Source: Nephrocerus scutellatus | Taxonomy: Eukaryota; Arthropoda; Insecta; Diptera; Pipunculidae | Length of the DNA stretch: 64,000 bases | Direction: 5' to 3' | Assembly (NCBI GenBank): GCA_947095585.1 | Contig: OX352762.1 | Location: forward strand, 95,578,249-95,642,248 | Shown: piece after piece, positions 1-10,975 of the stretch | Numbering within the stretch: the stretch's first letter is position 1 | How the letters are laid out: the number at the start of each line of letters is the position of its first letter | The notes under the pieces: generated by a model | The model's database searches: none | What the model was told of the DNA's origin: nothing | Seen by the model: only the letters and a program-made list of their open reading frames with translations | Position numbers and translations under genes: made by a program

Positions 1-345
1 TATAAACGTCTTTTGTTATTTACTACAATCTCAGCGAACACATTGTGCGTGAGCAAGAATTCTCTTTTGTTTGTCGTTTGTGATTTCTGCTTCTCTCTCG
101 ATTTAGCAGAAAAACCGGTTTGGACGCGTGAAATATTCATTTCTTTGTTATTTACTGCAGTCACAGCGAACACACATTCTCACATTTCTGTGCTCTCTCG
201 ATTTAGCAAAAAAAAACGGTTTGGACGCGTGAAAAATAGCGTACACGACTCGCAGAAAAGTGCTCATCGTGCTCGTTAGATTGCCTTGTCATGCTTCGAC
301 CTCGCACGATAAAATCCACTTTCCTTGCTCGTTCTGTAATATACT
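1..345 (+). repeat. Dispersed repeat family A, copy 1 (left part cut by window edge)
   Basis: Shares with four other copies (7885-8205, 25788-25973, 43440-43686, 55674-55976) the blocks TTGTTATTTACT, CAGCGAACACACATTC, a GGTTTAGCAGAAAAACCGG-like segment, and AATCCACTTTCCTTGCTC at the right end. This copy has a partial internal tandem duplication of about 130 bp: the TTGTTATTTACT/CAGCGAACACA block occurs near 14-45 and again near 150-175. The family is non-autonomous. Its ends (CATAGACGAAAGTG at one end, GAGCGAGGAAAGTGG read inward at the other) share GA-GAAAGTG, which hints at short terminal inverted repeats. The class is unknown. Confidence 0.7.
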
Positions 346-741
346 ATTCCACCACTACACACGCGGCTGACGGTTGTTTTTGTACTTTTAGTTATGTTAA
401 CAATCATCCTAGTTTAATTTCATCCGGCGTACTATAACTTTTTTTCCGTGTTTTTTACAAGTTAAAGTAATCATAAATATGGGTGCATCATGACACACAC
501 CTTTTCAAATAGCAAAAAAAATGGTTTTTGTTTTAAATTTTTTAATCAAAATTTATAACAAAGTTACAAAAATGTATTAAAATCTAAGCCGAACTATAAT
601 CAAGAAAATATATAAATGCATAAATAAATAATATCACAAACACGGATTAATTGAAAACAAAATTCGTACCACACACAAGCAATATGTTTTTTAAATAAGC
701 TTACTAATATAATATTACTATTAAATAAACTTTATAACAAG
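346..741. other. AT-rich stretch, nothing recognised
   Basis: Low-complexity AT-rich sequence downstream of the host gene 3' end. No open frame, repeat family or motif was recognised. Confidence 0.5.
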
Positions 742-808
742 TTTATTGATACTAAATGTGTTATATTTAGTTAGCTTTGTATAAAATACTCTTGTCCTTC
801 TCTTTATT
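742..808 (-). terminator. Two candidate poly(A) signals of the host gene
   Basis: Read on the minus strand, AATAAA occurs at 808-803 and again at 747-742. These lie 8 and 69 nt beyond the stop codon at 816-818, as expected for a short 3' UTR. The second, in the context ATCAATAAACTTG, is the better placed. Confidence 0.4.
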
Positions 809-815
809 CCACCAT

Positions 816-959
816 TTACGACGCACTTTCCTCCCTACATAGTGACTCCTTCGCAAGTAGATGTTTGCCATTATTCACAGAATCGAGACTTCGAACCGAT
901 GTCGATACTCTTACGTGCTGATGGCATTCGGTTAAATGCTGAAGCACACGGATGACAGC
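816..959 (-). CDS. Last exon of the host gene
   Basis: It follows a 75-bp intron ending CAATCAAG, a length typical of dipteran introns. It continues the frame of the exon at 1035-1175 for 47 codons, starting AVIRVLQHLTE, to a TAA at 818-816. The acceptor pyrimidine tract is weak, but the frame continuity and length support it. Confidence 0.6.
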   Translation of the reverse strand, partial: AVIRVLQHLTECHQHVRVSTSVRSLDSVNNGKHLLAKESLCREESAS

Positions 960-3575
960 CTTGATTGTTACATAATAGATAGATTTTCGATTAAAAATGT
1001 TTTCATAATTGTTTGTTCCTGCAACTTAGTTTACCTCAAAGAAGCTGTCAATCAATGGCCGGAAACTAAATATGTTCACTTGCTCAGATGCATCCGATGA
1101 CTCGTAGAGTTTCGTTTTTTGTTCTGGGAACTGAACTATAATTTCCTCCGGCACAGATGATGCCATTAGCACAGACTGTAATTGAGAAAGAAAGGATTTG
1201 TCAATATTATTTTTGCAACAATAAGTCTTTTATATGTATCCCTTAAAAGAACGGGGCACATGTACGAGTACAGATAAATATGGGTAAAGGTGAAAGTAAT
1301 GCAAAGTCACAATTTTCTAGTAAAATTTTTCCTAATGTATGGTTATTATTTTGCACTTTCGCATGCACCTACGCGCAGAAATTTTATAGTTTTTTTTACT
1401 AAATTCGACTCGAATTTTTTCATAGGGGGTTACTCTGAACTATGTCTTTCTGGTGTTTATTTGGGTGTTTGTTTGTGGCTATCACTGGCTTATTGGTGAA
1501 AAGACATCTAAATGTATTTCTACTCCCTATTTTCAGCGATAGAGATGTCACCGCGGCGCACTAGAGACTGCCAAAGGCACCTACTGGATGGCATCGGCAT
1601 ATCCCGCTCACGACAAAGTGGGCTCTCTCCCAGGCGAAAACCTAGAGAGAATTATTATCACTGAGGCAAGCCGAAAAAACATCTGCCTCATAATCGGATG
1701 CGATGCAAACGCTCATCATTCGGTCTGGGGCAGTTCCGACATCAACGATAGTGGTGACTTACTTTTTGATTCTATTCTAAGCTTCAACCTTATTGTTTCC
1801 AATATTGGCAATGAACTAACTTTTGTAACCAAAAGTCGACAAGAAATCTTAGACATTACTCTTGTTATCGACTCGCAGAATCATAAAATTCTTAACTGGA
1901 AGGTATCGGCTGAACAATCTTTCAGATCATCATCACCGATACACTCAATTCAGTCTAGATTATGAAGCCTACTGCCAACCAGCCTTCAGAAATCACCGGA
2001 GAACTGATTGGCCCAAATATAGAGAAATGTTTAAGCACCACTCAAAACTGAGAACTTTTAATTACCACCCCCCCCCACGTAGCACCAATTAACTTGACAA
2101 AAAGGTCAAGGAACTCACCCGGGACTTTAATAAAGCGCTGTCAGCTTCCTGTCCTCTGATTCGTCCAAGAGCCAAGAAGTAACCCCATTGGTGAACTTCG
2201 GAGTTGGGACCTATTAGAAACAGCTGCAGGAAGTTGTCACCCAGACGATATTGACATCATTGAGAGTAACCCCTAAAAGCACTCTGACCTTCTAGCTGCA
2301 TTCGAGAGAAAAGTCCTGCCAGATTGCATGACATCGGCTTGAAATCGGGACCGGTGGACAAGTCTACATTGATTATGAGCATACGTGAGTTATTTTAGAT
2401 GAAATTAGACACTTCCTGTTCAAAGGCAAGTTTTTTGTAGAGGTATATGACGAAAAAAAGTTAATTTGAGTGAAATTCAGGGATTTTTGTTGTAATTACT
2501 TTTAAGAAAGAAATTCAATCATAAAAGTCAACGAAAAGACAGATGTGTATCTTCAGACATCACCTACTTTTTTGTTATAACATTTGCGTGGTTCGTGGCT
2601 CAGTGGAAATGCGCATGGCTACTGAGCAGGGGTTCATGGTTCGAATCCCAGTAAAACCAAAAGTATTTTTCACGGTGTCCCACCTTTCGCGAATGGGTGA
2701 TAAACGTTCCGAGAGTAATAACTTGTCACGGAAAGCTTCTCAATTCGCCGTTCGGATCCGGCCTTAAATTGTAGGTCCCTTCCATTTGTGTCCAAAAATA
2801 TAAATGCGCAACACAAATGGCCGCGAGAAGCTAGGCCTTGGACCGCAATGGTCTGTCGCGCCGAATATTATTATTATTATATTATTAAAATTATGTCTGG
2901 TCATACGAGTTTTACAGCTTTTTGTGGCAGAAAATAATAAAAACATTAAATTGAAAAAAGAAACAAATCGCACTGCTACGCGGTAGTTGAAATGTCATGA
3001 AACAACAAAGTTTATAAATCGGTTCGGTAATGCATTGGACTAGACCGTGATGAGGCGAGAATAAATCACACAATATGAGTCCGCTTTCACAACCACATGT
3101 AGGGCAAATCTTCATTGTAAATAGGAGAGATTGGCGAACTTTTACAATTCTCTATAACTCCCCAATATGAATGAAGTTACTGCATTATCAGATCTGCAAT
3201 AAACTTTGTAATAAGCTTTTTTCAAACTAAAGACAATCTGGGCAACAAACACCACCGAAAACCCCATTCAAAGGTTAAGAATGGCTTACATCAGTAATTT
3301 TGACTGCACGCAATTTCATTTGATCTTTTTTACATGTAGTTATATTTTTTCCTGGCAGAAATTAAGATGGGTTCTATTTGTAATCTAAACATAAGTTGTT
3401 ATTTGTACTTCACGACGTCAAATGGAACACAGGATTTAATCGAAATCACTAAACTTACATCATTCATTAAAATCACATCATTCTTTTTTTCTCGTGTGTT
3501 TCCGTTGACTCGAGAGAACTCCGTTACTAAATGGGACATTACCACTAAAAGGATGAACCACACGAAACGGTCCAT
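816..3575 (-). CDS. Host gene: three-exon predicted small secreted protein, family unknown
   Basis: A spliced gene model read on the minus strand joins coding 3575-3459, 1175-1035 and 959-816. All junctions are phase 0 with GT-AG introns of 2283 bp (3458-1176) and 75 bp (1034-960). The product is 133 residues. Residues 1-24 form a signal-peptide-like start (MDRFVWFILLVVMSHL), residues 25-39 are charged, and the rest is hydrophilic with FSFRPLIDSFFEAVIRVLQH as its most structured-looking stretch. Only two cysteines follow the leader (in TECHQ and LCREE). The acceptor before the first coding exon has a long pyrimidine tract ending TTCTTTCAG, and its donor is GTAAGT. I do not recognise the family. 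Joining the first exon to the other two is inference: they could belong to different genes, or an exon could be missing in the large intron, which is full of transposon relics. Confidence 0.5.
1035..1175 (-). CDS. Internal exon of the host gene
   Basis: Forty-seven codons with no stop. They are bounded on the minus strand by acceptor CTTTCTCAATTACAG and donor GAG|GTAAAC. The codon composition is mixed and not AT-driven, unlike the surrounding DNA. The encoded segment starts SVLMASSVPEE and ends PLIDSFFE. Confidence 0.6.
1176..1537. other. Intron sequence with one TACGAGTA site
   Basis: Probable intron of the host gene. It contains TACGAGTA at 1263-1270 (see excision-footprint finding). The open frame at 1290-1499 has no recognisable content. 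Confidence 0.4.
1538..2210 (+). pseudogene. Jockey/I-type LINE endonuclease relic
   Basis: Fragment of the APE-type endonuclease of a non-LTR retrotransposon of the Jockey/I group. Visible motifs in order are GTYWMASAY just upstream and at 1588, CDANAHHSVWGSS (the DxNAHH metal/catalytic segment) near 1701, DITLVIDS near 1855 and, after a frameshift near 1920, SDHHHRYTQFSL (the SDH motif) and the linker WPKYREMFKHHSKL to about 2090. Degenerate linker sequence (KKVKELTRDFNKALSASCP) continues to about 2210. The reverse transcriptase half is absent. It lies in opposite orientation within the large intron of the host gene. The family is recognised from motif order, not from a database search. Confidence 0.8.
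2218..2360 (+). mobile_element. RTE-like family B, multiply deleted scrap
   Basis: Three separate pieces of family B are fused: CAGACGATATTGACATCATTG (the reverse transcriptase YADD region), then CTCTGACCTTCTAGCTGCATT (SDLLAAFERKVL), then GACATCGGCTTGAAATCGGG (the C-terminal TSARNRDRW segment). About 143 bp therefore represent well over 1 kb of parent element, so at least two internal deletions occurred. Confidence 0.75.
2588..2887 (+). mobile_element. tRNA-derived SINE, copy 1
   Basis: A pol III A box (GTGGCTCAGTGG at 2595-2606) and B box (GGTTCGAATCC at 2638-2648) stand in tRNA-like spacing. A unique body of about 200 bp follows (CGGATCCGGCCTTAAATTGTAGG, then CGCGAGAAGCTAGGC), and the tail is (ATT)n at about 2866-2887. 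A second copy lies on the minus strand at 41583-41850. The tail type suggests mobilisation by an RTE/L2-like LINE ending in a short simple repeat. The family B tail is (GAT)n, so the partner is not obviously B. Confidence 0.85.
2888..3458. other. Intron sequence, nothing certain
   Basis: Between the SINE and the first coding exon. A minus-strand frame at 2912-3115 has a cysteine pair (ICPTCGCESG) but no bounding splice sites or family match that I trust. Confidence 0.3.
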
Positions 3576-3590
3576 GGCAGTTATAATAAT
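3459..3590 (-). CDS. First coding exon with signal-peptide-like start
   Basis: Minus-strand acceptor TTTGTTCTTTCAG precedes base 3590. A 15-nt 5' UTR piece leads to ATG at 3575-3573 in the context CTGCCATGG. Thirty-nine codons follow, the first part a hydrophobic run FVWFILLVVM, ending at donor GAT|GTAAGT. The acceptor upstream of the ATG implies a further 5' non-coding exon, which I could not place. Confidence 0.5.
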
Positions 3591-5107
3591 CTGAAAGAAC
3601 AAACGCAAAAGGAAACGAAACATTAAACTCGGCTTTAACATAATAAAATAATTAATAAATTAATAAAAATTAAAAATCTCACATCGTTATTGAAGGACAT
3701 AATTAAAAGATTTTTACAAAAGGAAGAATAAAAAAAAACGATCAAAAATAAAGTTCACCACACGACGTGCAGGCTCTCGATCACAGCGCACAACGTACAA
3801 TAACTTTTTTACATATATCCGATAAAAGCTCGACATCTTAGCCAATCAATGTCTAACAAGACTGTGATCATAGAAAAACATTTGAATTTTATCGCCAATT
3901 AAAAAAAACAATTATTATTTTTTTCTTTAGCAAAGCAAAACATGGCAATAAAACCGATACAAAATATCCCAGAGATTTAAAAAAAATATACAGAGAGCAA
4001 AAGATATTAAGTTCTAAATGTGGATTAGTACAAGGCCGTACATCGGCCGTAACCAGTCATTCGAGATACGTGTATACTATTCACACACTTAGCCGCAACC
4101 AGCAATGCCATTTGCCTGTAATGTGAGTTGAACCGACCCAAACGACACCACCGTCAGCAACTGCACCTTTGATAACCGAGAGGTTTTCCCAACGCCAATA
4201 CGCCAACAACTAATATAAATTCGCATTAGTCGACAACTACAGTACGACCACCTTTCTTAGGCAAATGTAAATGCGTTTCTTTGATGGGAAACAGAGGAAT
4301 GGCGAAACTTAACATTGGACGAAACTATGCTATGGAAATATAGAACTACCCAGACGACGATTGTTTTATGAACTTCATGTTGACCCAATGGAATCCTGAT
4401 TTGACCTTATATTGTTGCGCTGTGGCAACTTTCAAGAGTTCCTAATACCGAACAGGGCCAACCTAATATAATGACTCACATTTAGCATTGAGCTTTAGCT
4501 TAAAACTTTCGTGATTTTGATCTTTGATTTATTGTGTTTCTTTACGTAACATATTTTCCCAGTTGTTTTGAAGTTTTTGTTGTTTTTTGGTTTTAAAGAT
4601 ATTCCACCTGTGCAAGTTTAACTAACAAAGGCCCTGATTTACTCCGCTAGCCAAAGTCGCAAGTTTTTGGGTATTACTTGTAGCGTTTAGTTTATTATTA
4701 TTAGTTATTATTAGTAGTTATTATAATTCCTTATACTTGTATCATGTAGTTATATAGTTATCTCGCTGATTTTTTTTCCAGCTGGCTTGCGGGAATTTTG
4801 GCGAACCATCGAAAACGATTAAAGCTTTGTAAACAGCGGAATATATTGTGCCAAGGGCTCTGTGGTTGATTGATGAACTTCCGTTTTAGAATACGAGATA
4901 CCCAGCTTGCTAGAGATGAACGAGTAATGTGCTGACAACAACAGGTACATATATAGACGGCTTTTATTGCATTTTGTCAGTGAGCAATAAGACTAAACAA
5001 CAACAAAATGTAATAAAACAAAATCATATGAAAGAAAAATGTACGAACGATGTGCGCTTATTACAGTTTGAATTTGGAGATGCTGAAAATAATATCCACT
5101 TTATACT
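3591..5107. other. Upstream of the host gene; no gene recognised
   Basis: AT-rich sequence upstream of the first coding exon. It should contain the 5' non-coding exon and promoter of the minus-strand gene, but I could not identify them. A (TTATTA)-like run lies near 4690-4720. Confidence 0.4.
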
Positions 5108-5108
5108 T

Positions 5109-7757
5109 TTATCCCTTCAAAGTAAGGTAGGCGCGAGGCCAATAACATCGCCTGTAAAACTTATTATTACGGAATCCAAAATCAGCCTCGGATACACTTT
5201 TGAACAACGACGACCACGGCAACGAAAACGGCTAAACGATTTAAGAATTTCCTCATGGAACGTACGCTCACTTTATAGAGCTCGAGCTGCACAGCAGCCA
5301 GCCGACACCCTGTCCAACTATAATGCTGACATAACAGCAATTCAGTTGATGCCGTGGACGGGGAATGGTGTCTTACAAAAATCAGAATATGACATATATT
5401 ACAGCTGTCATGCATCATGTGCTCGGGGTAGGGTTTCTAGTCAGCAAAAGAATGAAACCCACCGTTATCGGCTTTAAGGCAATAAATGAACGGCTATGCA
5501 CACTTCGCGTGGCACCCATAGCTTGCACGAGAACACTAATGACAGTGGACAACGAGTCATAGAGATGGCAGCAAGCAATAATTTGGTCGTTGCGAGTACA
5601 AGGTTTGCGCGTAAAAATATCCACAAAGCCACCTGAGTATCTCCTGATAGAGCAACTCGCAACCAGATAGACCACGTGTTGAAAGACCGCCGCCACAACC
5701 CGAACCTGATGACGGATTGCATCATCCGCGAATCAGATTCGAGTCAACACGGCTGTCCTTCGCAATGAAGAGACCAGAAACAACTACGGTCAAGCGATAA
5801 GACTCGCCATAAACGCAGGGAGAGTAACTCCAGGGGCTGAGATGTCGGGCGTAGAAGAGAAATGGACACGCCTTAAGAATACTGTCATTAGTACTTCTGA
5901 CTCCATCTTAGGCAGTAGTCGTAGAGATCGAAACGACTGGTTCGATGACGAATGTAAGCTAGCTACTGAACGTAAGAATGTTGCGTACCGAGCAATGCAA
6001 AAATCTCATAGAACGCAGGCACGCGAAGATGAATATAAAGAGCTCAGAAGATATTAAAAAACAGTTCACCGGCGAAAGAAAGCAGCCTGGGAGAAGAATC
6101 TCGTCCGTGAACTGGAACAGTACAGAGAGCAAGGACCGCACCAGGTGCGGAAGTTCTACCAAATGGAACGCGGTATGACGCAAAATTTACCGCGTTGCTC
6201 ATACTGCAAGGACAAAGAGGGTTATCTGATCGCCGATTTTAAAGGCATCTTAGAGCGATGGGAAGAGCACATTCATGAGTTGGTAAGTGGCCAGCTAACT
6301 GAGGAATTGGAGGCTCTACCAATGACCGAAGATCATACTATGCTTCCGCCACCAAGAATAGACGAATTTAGCAGAGCGATAAATCGGCTCAAAAATAATA
6401 AGGCCCCGGGATCCCAGCGGAACTGATAAAAATAGGAGGCCCCACATTACACCAAGCAATTCATGAAATAATAGTGCAAGTATGGGAAGAAGAAGCTATG
6501 CCAAAAGACTGGCGAAGAGGCATCCTGTGCACCATACATAAGAAGGGAGATATCACAAAATGCAGCAATTATCGTTGTTGAGTACCGCGTATAAGATTTT
6601 CTCCTCTATCATTCAAGACAGGATAGCCCCGTACGCTAAAGTCATCATTAGTCCATACCAGTGTGGCTTCATCCCAGGCAAATCTACAACTGATCAGACT
6701 TACACCCTAAGGCATGTGATTGAAAAATGTCTAGAGTTTCAAACTCACTACACCATCTTTTTATAGACTTTAAAGCCGCCTAGCCAGAGTAGAAAAGAGC
6801 CATGTAAAAATATCCGGATCGCTATCAAGCCCATTCAACATATATAACGGGCTCCGACAAGGGGATAGACTGGCCTGCGTCCTCTTCAACCTGGCGTTGG
6901 AGAAAGTGATCCGAGGCTCTGACGTAACGGGAGAGGAACAATCATCTATAAGTCCATTCAGATACTGGCTTACGCAGACGATATTGACATCGTTGGTAGA
7001 AACCGAAAAGCTGTACAGGAAGCTTTTATCCAGATAAAGCAGGCGGCACGAAATACATGGTGACCACGTCTGTGAGTAGAAGATCCAACATTGGTCCCTC
7101 CATTCAGATAGTGGAGCGCGAATTTGAAGAAGTGCAATCCTTTAACTATCTCGGGTCAACTATATAGCAGTCGATAACAGCATGAAACCAGAATTACGCG
7201 CACGGCTGCTTAAAACCAACAAAGTCTACTATATTCTGTCAAGACTCTTCAAATCCAGGAACATAACCATAACATCCAAGCTGCTGATATATAAAACAAG
7301 GGTCATACCAGAACTTACATATGGATCCGAGACTTGGGTGCTTAGCAAAAAGTATTCTGACCTCTTAGCAGCGTTAGAGAGAATAGTCTTATGGAGAATT
7401 GTTGGCCTCGTATATAAGGAAGGACTATTCCGGAGATTCTATAATAATGAGATCTACAAAGATTACCGCGATGTCATCATCGTGAAGAGAATAAAGCTCG
7501 GTAGGCTCCAGTAGGCGGGACAACAAGCTCGCATGAGCGAAGATGATTCTGCTCGAAAAGTCGTTTGAGGTAGAATTTGTGGGGCACGAGAGCAAGGCCG
7601 GCCAAGCCTACGCTAGAACGATGGCATATACCAGGACGCCCAGAGTTTAGGGATGCCAAGCTGGATGACATCAGGTCGGAATCAGGGCCGTTAGAAAGAT
7701 TATTTGCGGAAGGCCAGCACCAAACCGCGGTTGTAGAGCCAAATATGATAATGATTA
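5109..7757 (+). mobile_element. RTE-like LINE family B, near full span, inactive
   Basis: The longest plus-strand family B copy. It starts at CCCTTCAAAGTAAGGT, shared with copies at 30292 and 52370 (minus). Order: endonuclease N-terminus in frame 5239-5477 (WNVRSL; the usual AIQEMRW is AIQLMPW, losing the catalytic Glu), a broken endonuclease middle (5490-5750), a linker frame 5842-6057, a pre-RT frame 6145-6426, RT fingers (IPGKSTTDQ in frame 6560-6766), YADDIDIVG near 6967, and a C-terminal frame 7182-7514 with GSETWVLSKK. It ends at GGTTGTAGAGCCAAATATGATAATG near 7757. Frameshifts and deletions break every domain. RTE assignment rests on the short 3' end and tandem trinucleotide tail. In annotated genomes such proteins are often labelled craniofacial development protein 2-like. 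Confidence 0.85.
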
Positions 7758-7884
7758 TTCTAATACTCTTAGGCTATGGTTTAGGTGCGACTCGAGTTCT
7801 CGAGAATTTGCTACGTCAAGTAAAATGTTGCACTCACACCATATCATAAGAAATACTTGCTTTATAATGATGTAACATATTTTT

Positions 7885-8205
7885 CACACGCCCATAGACG
7901 AAAGTGACTATTTCTTACACTACAACCTAGCTTCGAAAGTAGCCGTTACACAAACAAGTGAGTTTACCTATAAAATACTTTTGTTATTTACTGCAGTCAC
8001 AACGAACACACATTCCCAGAGTAATTTTGCATTACGCATAGCCGGTTTAGCAGAAAAACCGGTTTTGGTCGTGTGAAAAATACCGTACATTGCTCGACTC
8101 GCTGAAAAGTGTTCATCGTGCTTCAGATTGCCACACTCGGCTACCGCCTCGTGCTTCGAGCTTCTAACTCGCAAGATAATATCCACTTTCCTCGCTCTAT
8201 AAGCG
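7885..8205 (+). repeat. Dispersed repeat family A, copy 2
   Basis: The most complete copy. The left end is CGCCCATAGACGAAAGTGAC, the middle carries CTGCAGTCACAACGAACACA and GGTTTAGCAGAAAAACCGG, and the right end is ATCCACTTTCCTCGCTC. Read on the minus strand it keeps an open frame of about 50 codons that is shared in phase with copies at 43440 and 55674. Confidence 0.75.
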
Positions 8206-8939
8206 AGCAGCAAATTAATTCTAAAATGTCTAAAATAATAAAACATTGAAACAAAAAAAATAGGTACATCGGATGCTGCTTGGTTTGTTTGTTTCTTACT
8301 GTTTTTCTGTGAGTTTATTGTAAGTTTTCAATGACCCAGAAGTACTCGTATGTTAACATCTTTGGCGTGATATTAATGCGCTGCAAATACGGGGACATAT
8401 TACGTGAGTATACACAGCGAGCTTTTTTATTTAACAATTTGACCACAATCCAGGGAGCAGAACATATTGTAGCTGTATGGCAATCTTGCAATTGCTTGCA
8501 TGCAGACTTTGGTAATTCATTAAATCTTTTTATCTATCGTTGTGCAATGTATGGGCAAGCAACACCATTGTGCATGGTTATTGAAAAATAATTTTATTTA
8601 GTGTCGTCTGTCGTGCTGTCATTGTCATGCAATTATACAAAGGTACAATCGTGCACAAGATCTTGTAGTTAATGAATGAATATTTGTGGTTAATAATTGT
8701 CCACAGCTGTGTACGACAGGTTAGGAGCGGATTAAGATGGTATTCGGGCAATCTGTATTAGGACAAATTCCAGCTCAAAAACCTGCAAATTTATTTCGCT
8801 ATTTATTTATTAATTTACTTAGTTAAATAAAATTATCTGTGAAGACAAATATTAAGATGCAAAATATAGCTTCTTATAAACTTCTCCTCTTTCAGTCCTG
8901 CACTGCAATTTAAAGTAACTAAACAGCAAATTTTCTCTA
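8206..8939. other. No feature except one TACTCGTA site
   Basis: AT-rich. Contains TACTCGTA at 8343-8350. The open frame at 8331-8591 has no recognisable domain and no splice-site support. Confidence 0.4.
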
Positions 8940-9600
8940 AATAAAACCCATAAAAATTAAAATTTTTCGTGTACATTCTCAAGTCGGGGGATACACAATG
9001 TGCAAAGTTTGAATAAAATCGGGTAAATTTTAAAAAAAAAAATTTACAAATAGTGTTTTCATAGGAGATACACATGCCCGACCATGCGGCCCGATCACTT
9101 CCAAATTTTTTTAAAAGGGGTTGTCCCTCGGAGTTAGTTAAATTTTGTAAAAGATTTGTATGGACCCCGAGCACCGATGGGCCCAAAATTTTAAAACCCC
9201 GGGGCCCGATCACTTCTTTATTATTACAAGAAGTTTTGTCCATCTGAGATTCACATGGGTATAAAATTGGAAGAAAATCGGGTACTTTTTTTTTATAAAA
9301 TTTGTATAGGTGCCCTCAGACCCCGGGGCCCGATCACTTCTTAATCTTTATAAAAAGTATGGCCCAACGGAGATACACATGCGTATAAAATTTGAAGAAA
9401 ATCGGGTAAATTTTGTAAAATATTTGTATGGGAGCCCCTCGACCCCGAGTATACGAGGGAAAGTATTGTCATGGGAAATACACATGTGTGCAAAGTTTGA
9501 ATAAAATCGGGCTTAAGGAAGTGGGTTAAAAAAGTGATCACAAGATTCTACCCACCTGCCAACCAGCCACGGGTACGCGAAGTTATATAGAGAATTTAAA
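8940..9600 (+). repeat. Composite repeat family C, copy 1
   Basis: Left block ACCCATAAAAATTAAAATTT, then several imperfect monomers of about 125-150 bp, each with GAGATACACATG, GAAGAAAATCGGGTAAATTT, TTTGTATGGGAGCCCC and GACCCCGGGGCCCGATCACT. The right block is GGAAGTGGGTTAAAAA, then CACGGGTACGCGAAGTTATA and TAGAGAATTTAAAA. The left block's AAATTCTCTAA and the right block's TAGAGAATTT form a subterminal inverted pair. Architecture (conserved ends, variable core, simple repeat, no coding) resembles DINE/HINE-type non-autonomous helentrons, but that assignment is inference. Confidence 0.7.
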
Positions 9601-10008
9601 AATTAAAATTTTTCTCCAATAACCAAAAGTATACTGAATTCCACTATAAATGCTGAAAATCAAAAACAAATGCGAATCACTGCAGCCCAGCAATAAAACA
9701 ACCACAACCGTAAAGCAAGCAGCGCTGCTTACAGCGCATTAGCTCATCAGCGCACACAGAACACATATCATAGTACGATATGATCTGATGCCGCTATATG
9801 GGGAACATTTTGTATGGGAGCCCCACAATACCGCAGCCCGATCACTCTCAAATAGAAAGTATTGTCATGCGAAATACACATGTGTGCAACATTTGAATTA
9901 AATTGGACTTAAGGAACTGTGTTAAAAATTGATCACAAGATTCTGCCCACCAGCCCACCAGCCAGCCAGCTACGGGCACGCGAAGTTAATATAGAGAATT
10001 TAAAAAGA
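9601..10008 (+). repeat. Composite repeat family C, copy 2
   Basis: It abuts copy 1 directly. The core has AGCAGCGCTGCT and GATCTGATGCCGCTA, then one monomer (TTTGTATGGGAGCCCC) and the terminal block ending GCGAAGTTAATATAGAGAA. Confidence 0.7.
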
Positions 10009-10629
10009 TACTTTATTCATTAATACATGGCGTCTTTACACATTGAGTGGGAGGAATAACACTCGTATCCGCTTTAAAGTTTTGTATACAAACCTCAGCT
10101 AAATAGGTTTTTTGGCAAAAACATAAATTCTAATTAATCTCTACTCTAATTAATTTTTTCTAATATTCTATTGCATCTGTAAATTTGGTAAAGTTAGATA
10201 ATTGTTTTATTTTTTGGATCAGAGATGTATCTACTTTTTTTGCGAAATTTTGTGCCATAGACAAAATGATATGACGTTTCATTTACTATACTACTATTCG
10301 ACACTTGGTGTTGTGTATTGAAAATTGCGATGGGGTTTGGTCTAAGATAGCCAAGTCAAAGAAGACAATTTCATGCAAAACGCATTACTGAATATGTTGA
10401 ACATTGTTGTAAAATGTGAAATGTTTTCCCGATGCCCGCATGATTCGCAGCCATTCAAGACCCGTGTGCGTAGACATATCCTTTGTTTTTTTCCTTTATT
10501 CCTTCACGGCTCCTCTCAACCATTATTTTATTCGTACAAAATGACTGTAAATTTGAAGAGGTTGTTAATATAGCACAACAATGGAAATTAAAAACAAAGC
10601 TTAAATTGATTAACCCAGCAGTAGAGTGA
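10009..10629. other. No feature recognised
   Basis: AT-rich between family C copies. The small overlapping frames at 10373-10573 and 10455-10649 have no recognisable content. Confidence 0.4.
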
Positions 10630-10780
10630 TAAAAATTAAAATTTTTCATGTAAATTCTCTAATCGAGAATACACGCCATGTCCAAAGTTTGAATAAAATC
10701 GGGACTTTTTTTTAAAAATACACATATGTGAATAGAATCGGGTTAATTTTTAGAAAATTATATTGGAGGTCCTGTAAAAG
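10630..10780 (+). repeat. Composite repeat family C, truncated copy 3
   Basis: Only the left block (AAAATTAAAATTTTTCATGT, TAAATTCTCTAATCGAGAA) and part of one monomer (GTTTGAATAAAATCGGGA) are present. Confidence 0.6.
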
Positions 10781-10975
10781 TGTTGTGTTCTTATTTAAAA
10801 TGTCATTCTGGCAAGTTGGCCGGAATTACAAATTAAATTTTTTCTTAAGTAACTTTAGTTAATTCACATTTCTGGTGCAGTTTGTAGGATCCCAATTGTT
10901 TGTATTCACATAAGAACTTTCGTTCTATTAAAAACGCAAATGAACATCGTGTAATAGTAAATATTAATCACAAAA

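Noticed and set aside
2595..2660. Functional tRNA gene from the A/B boxes
   Set aside because: No cloverleaf could be drawn, and the same body follows in a second copy; it is the head of a SINE.
2912..3115. Minus-strand frame with ICPTCGCESG, resembling the start of a zinc finger
   Set aside because: No second Cys pair at a fitting distance, no splice signals, and it overlaps AT-rich sequence; too weak to call.
4205..4245. TATAAA followed by ACAGTA about 28 bp downstream
   Set aside because: The initiator is imperfect, there is no downstream exon on the plus strand, and such matches are common in AT-rich DNA.
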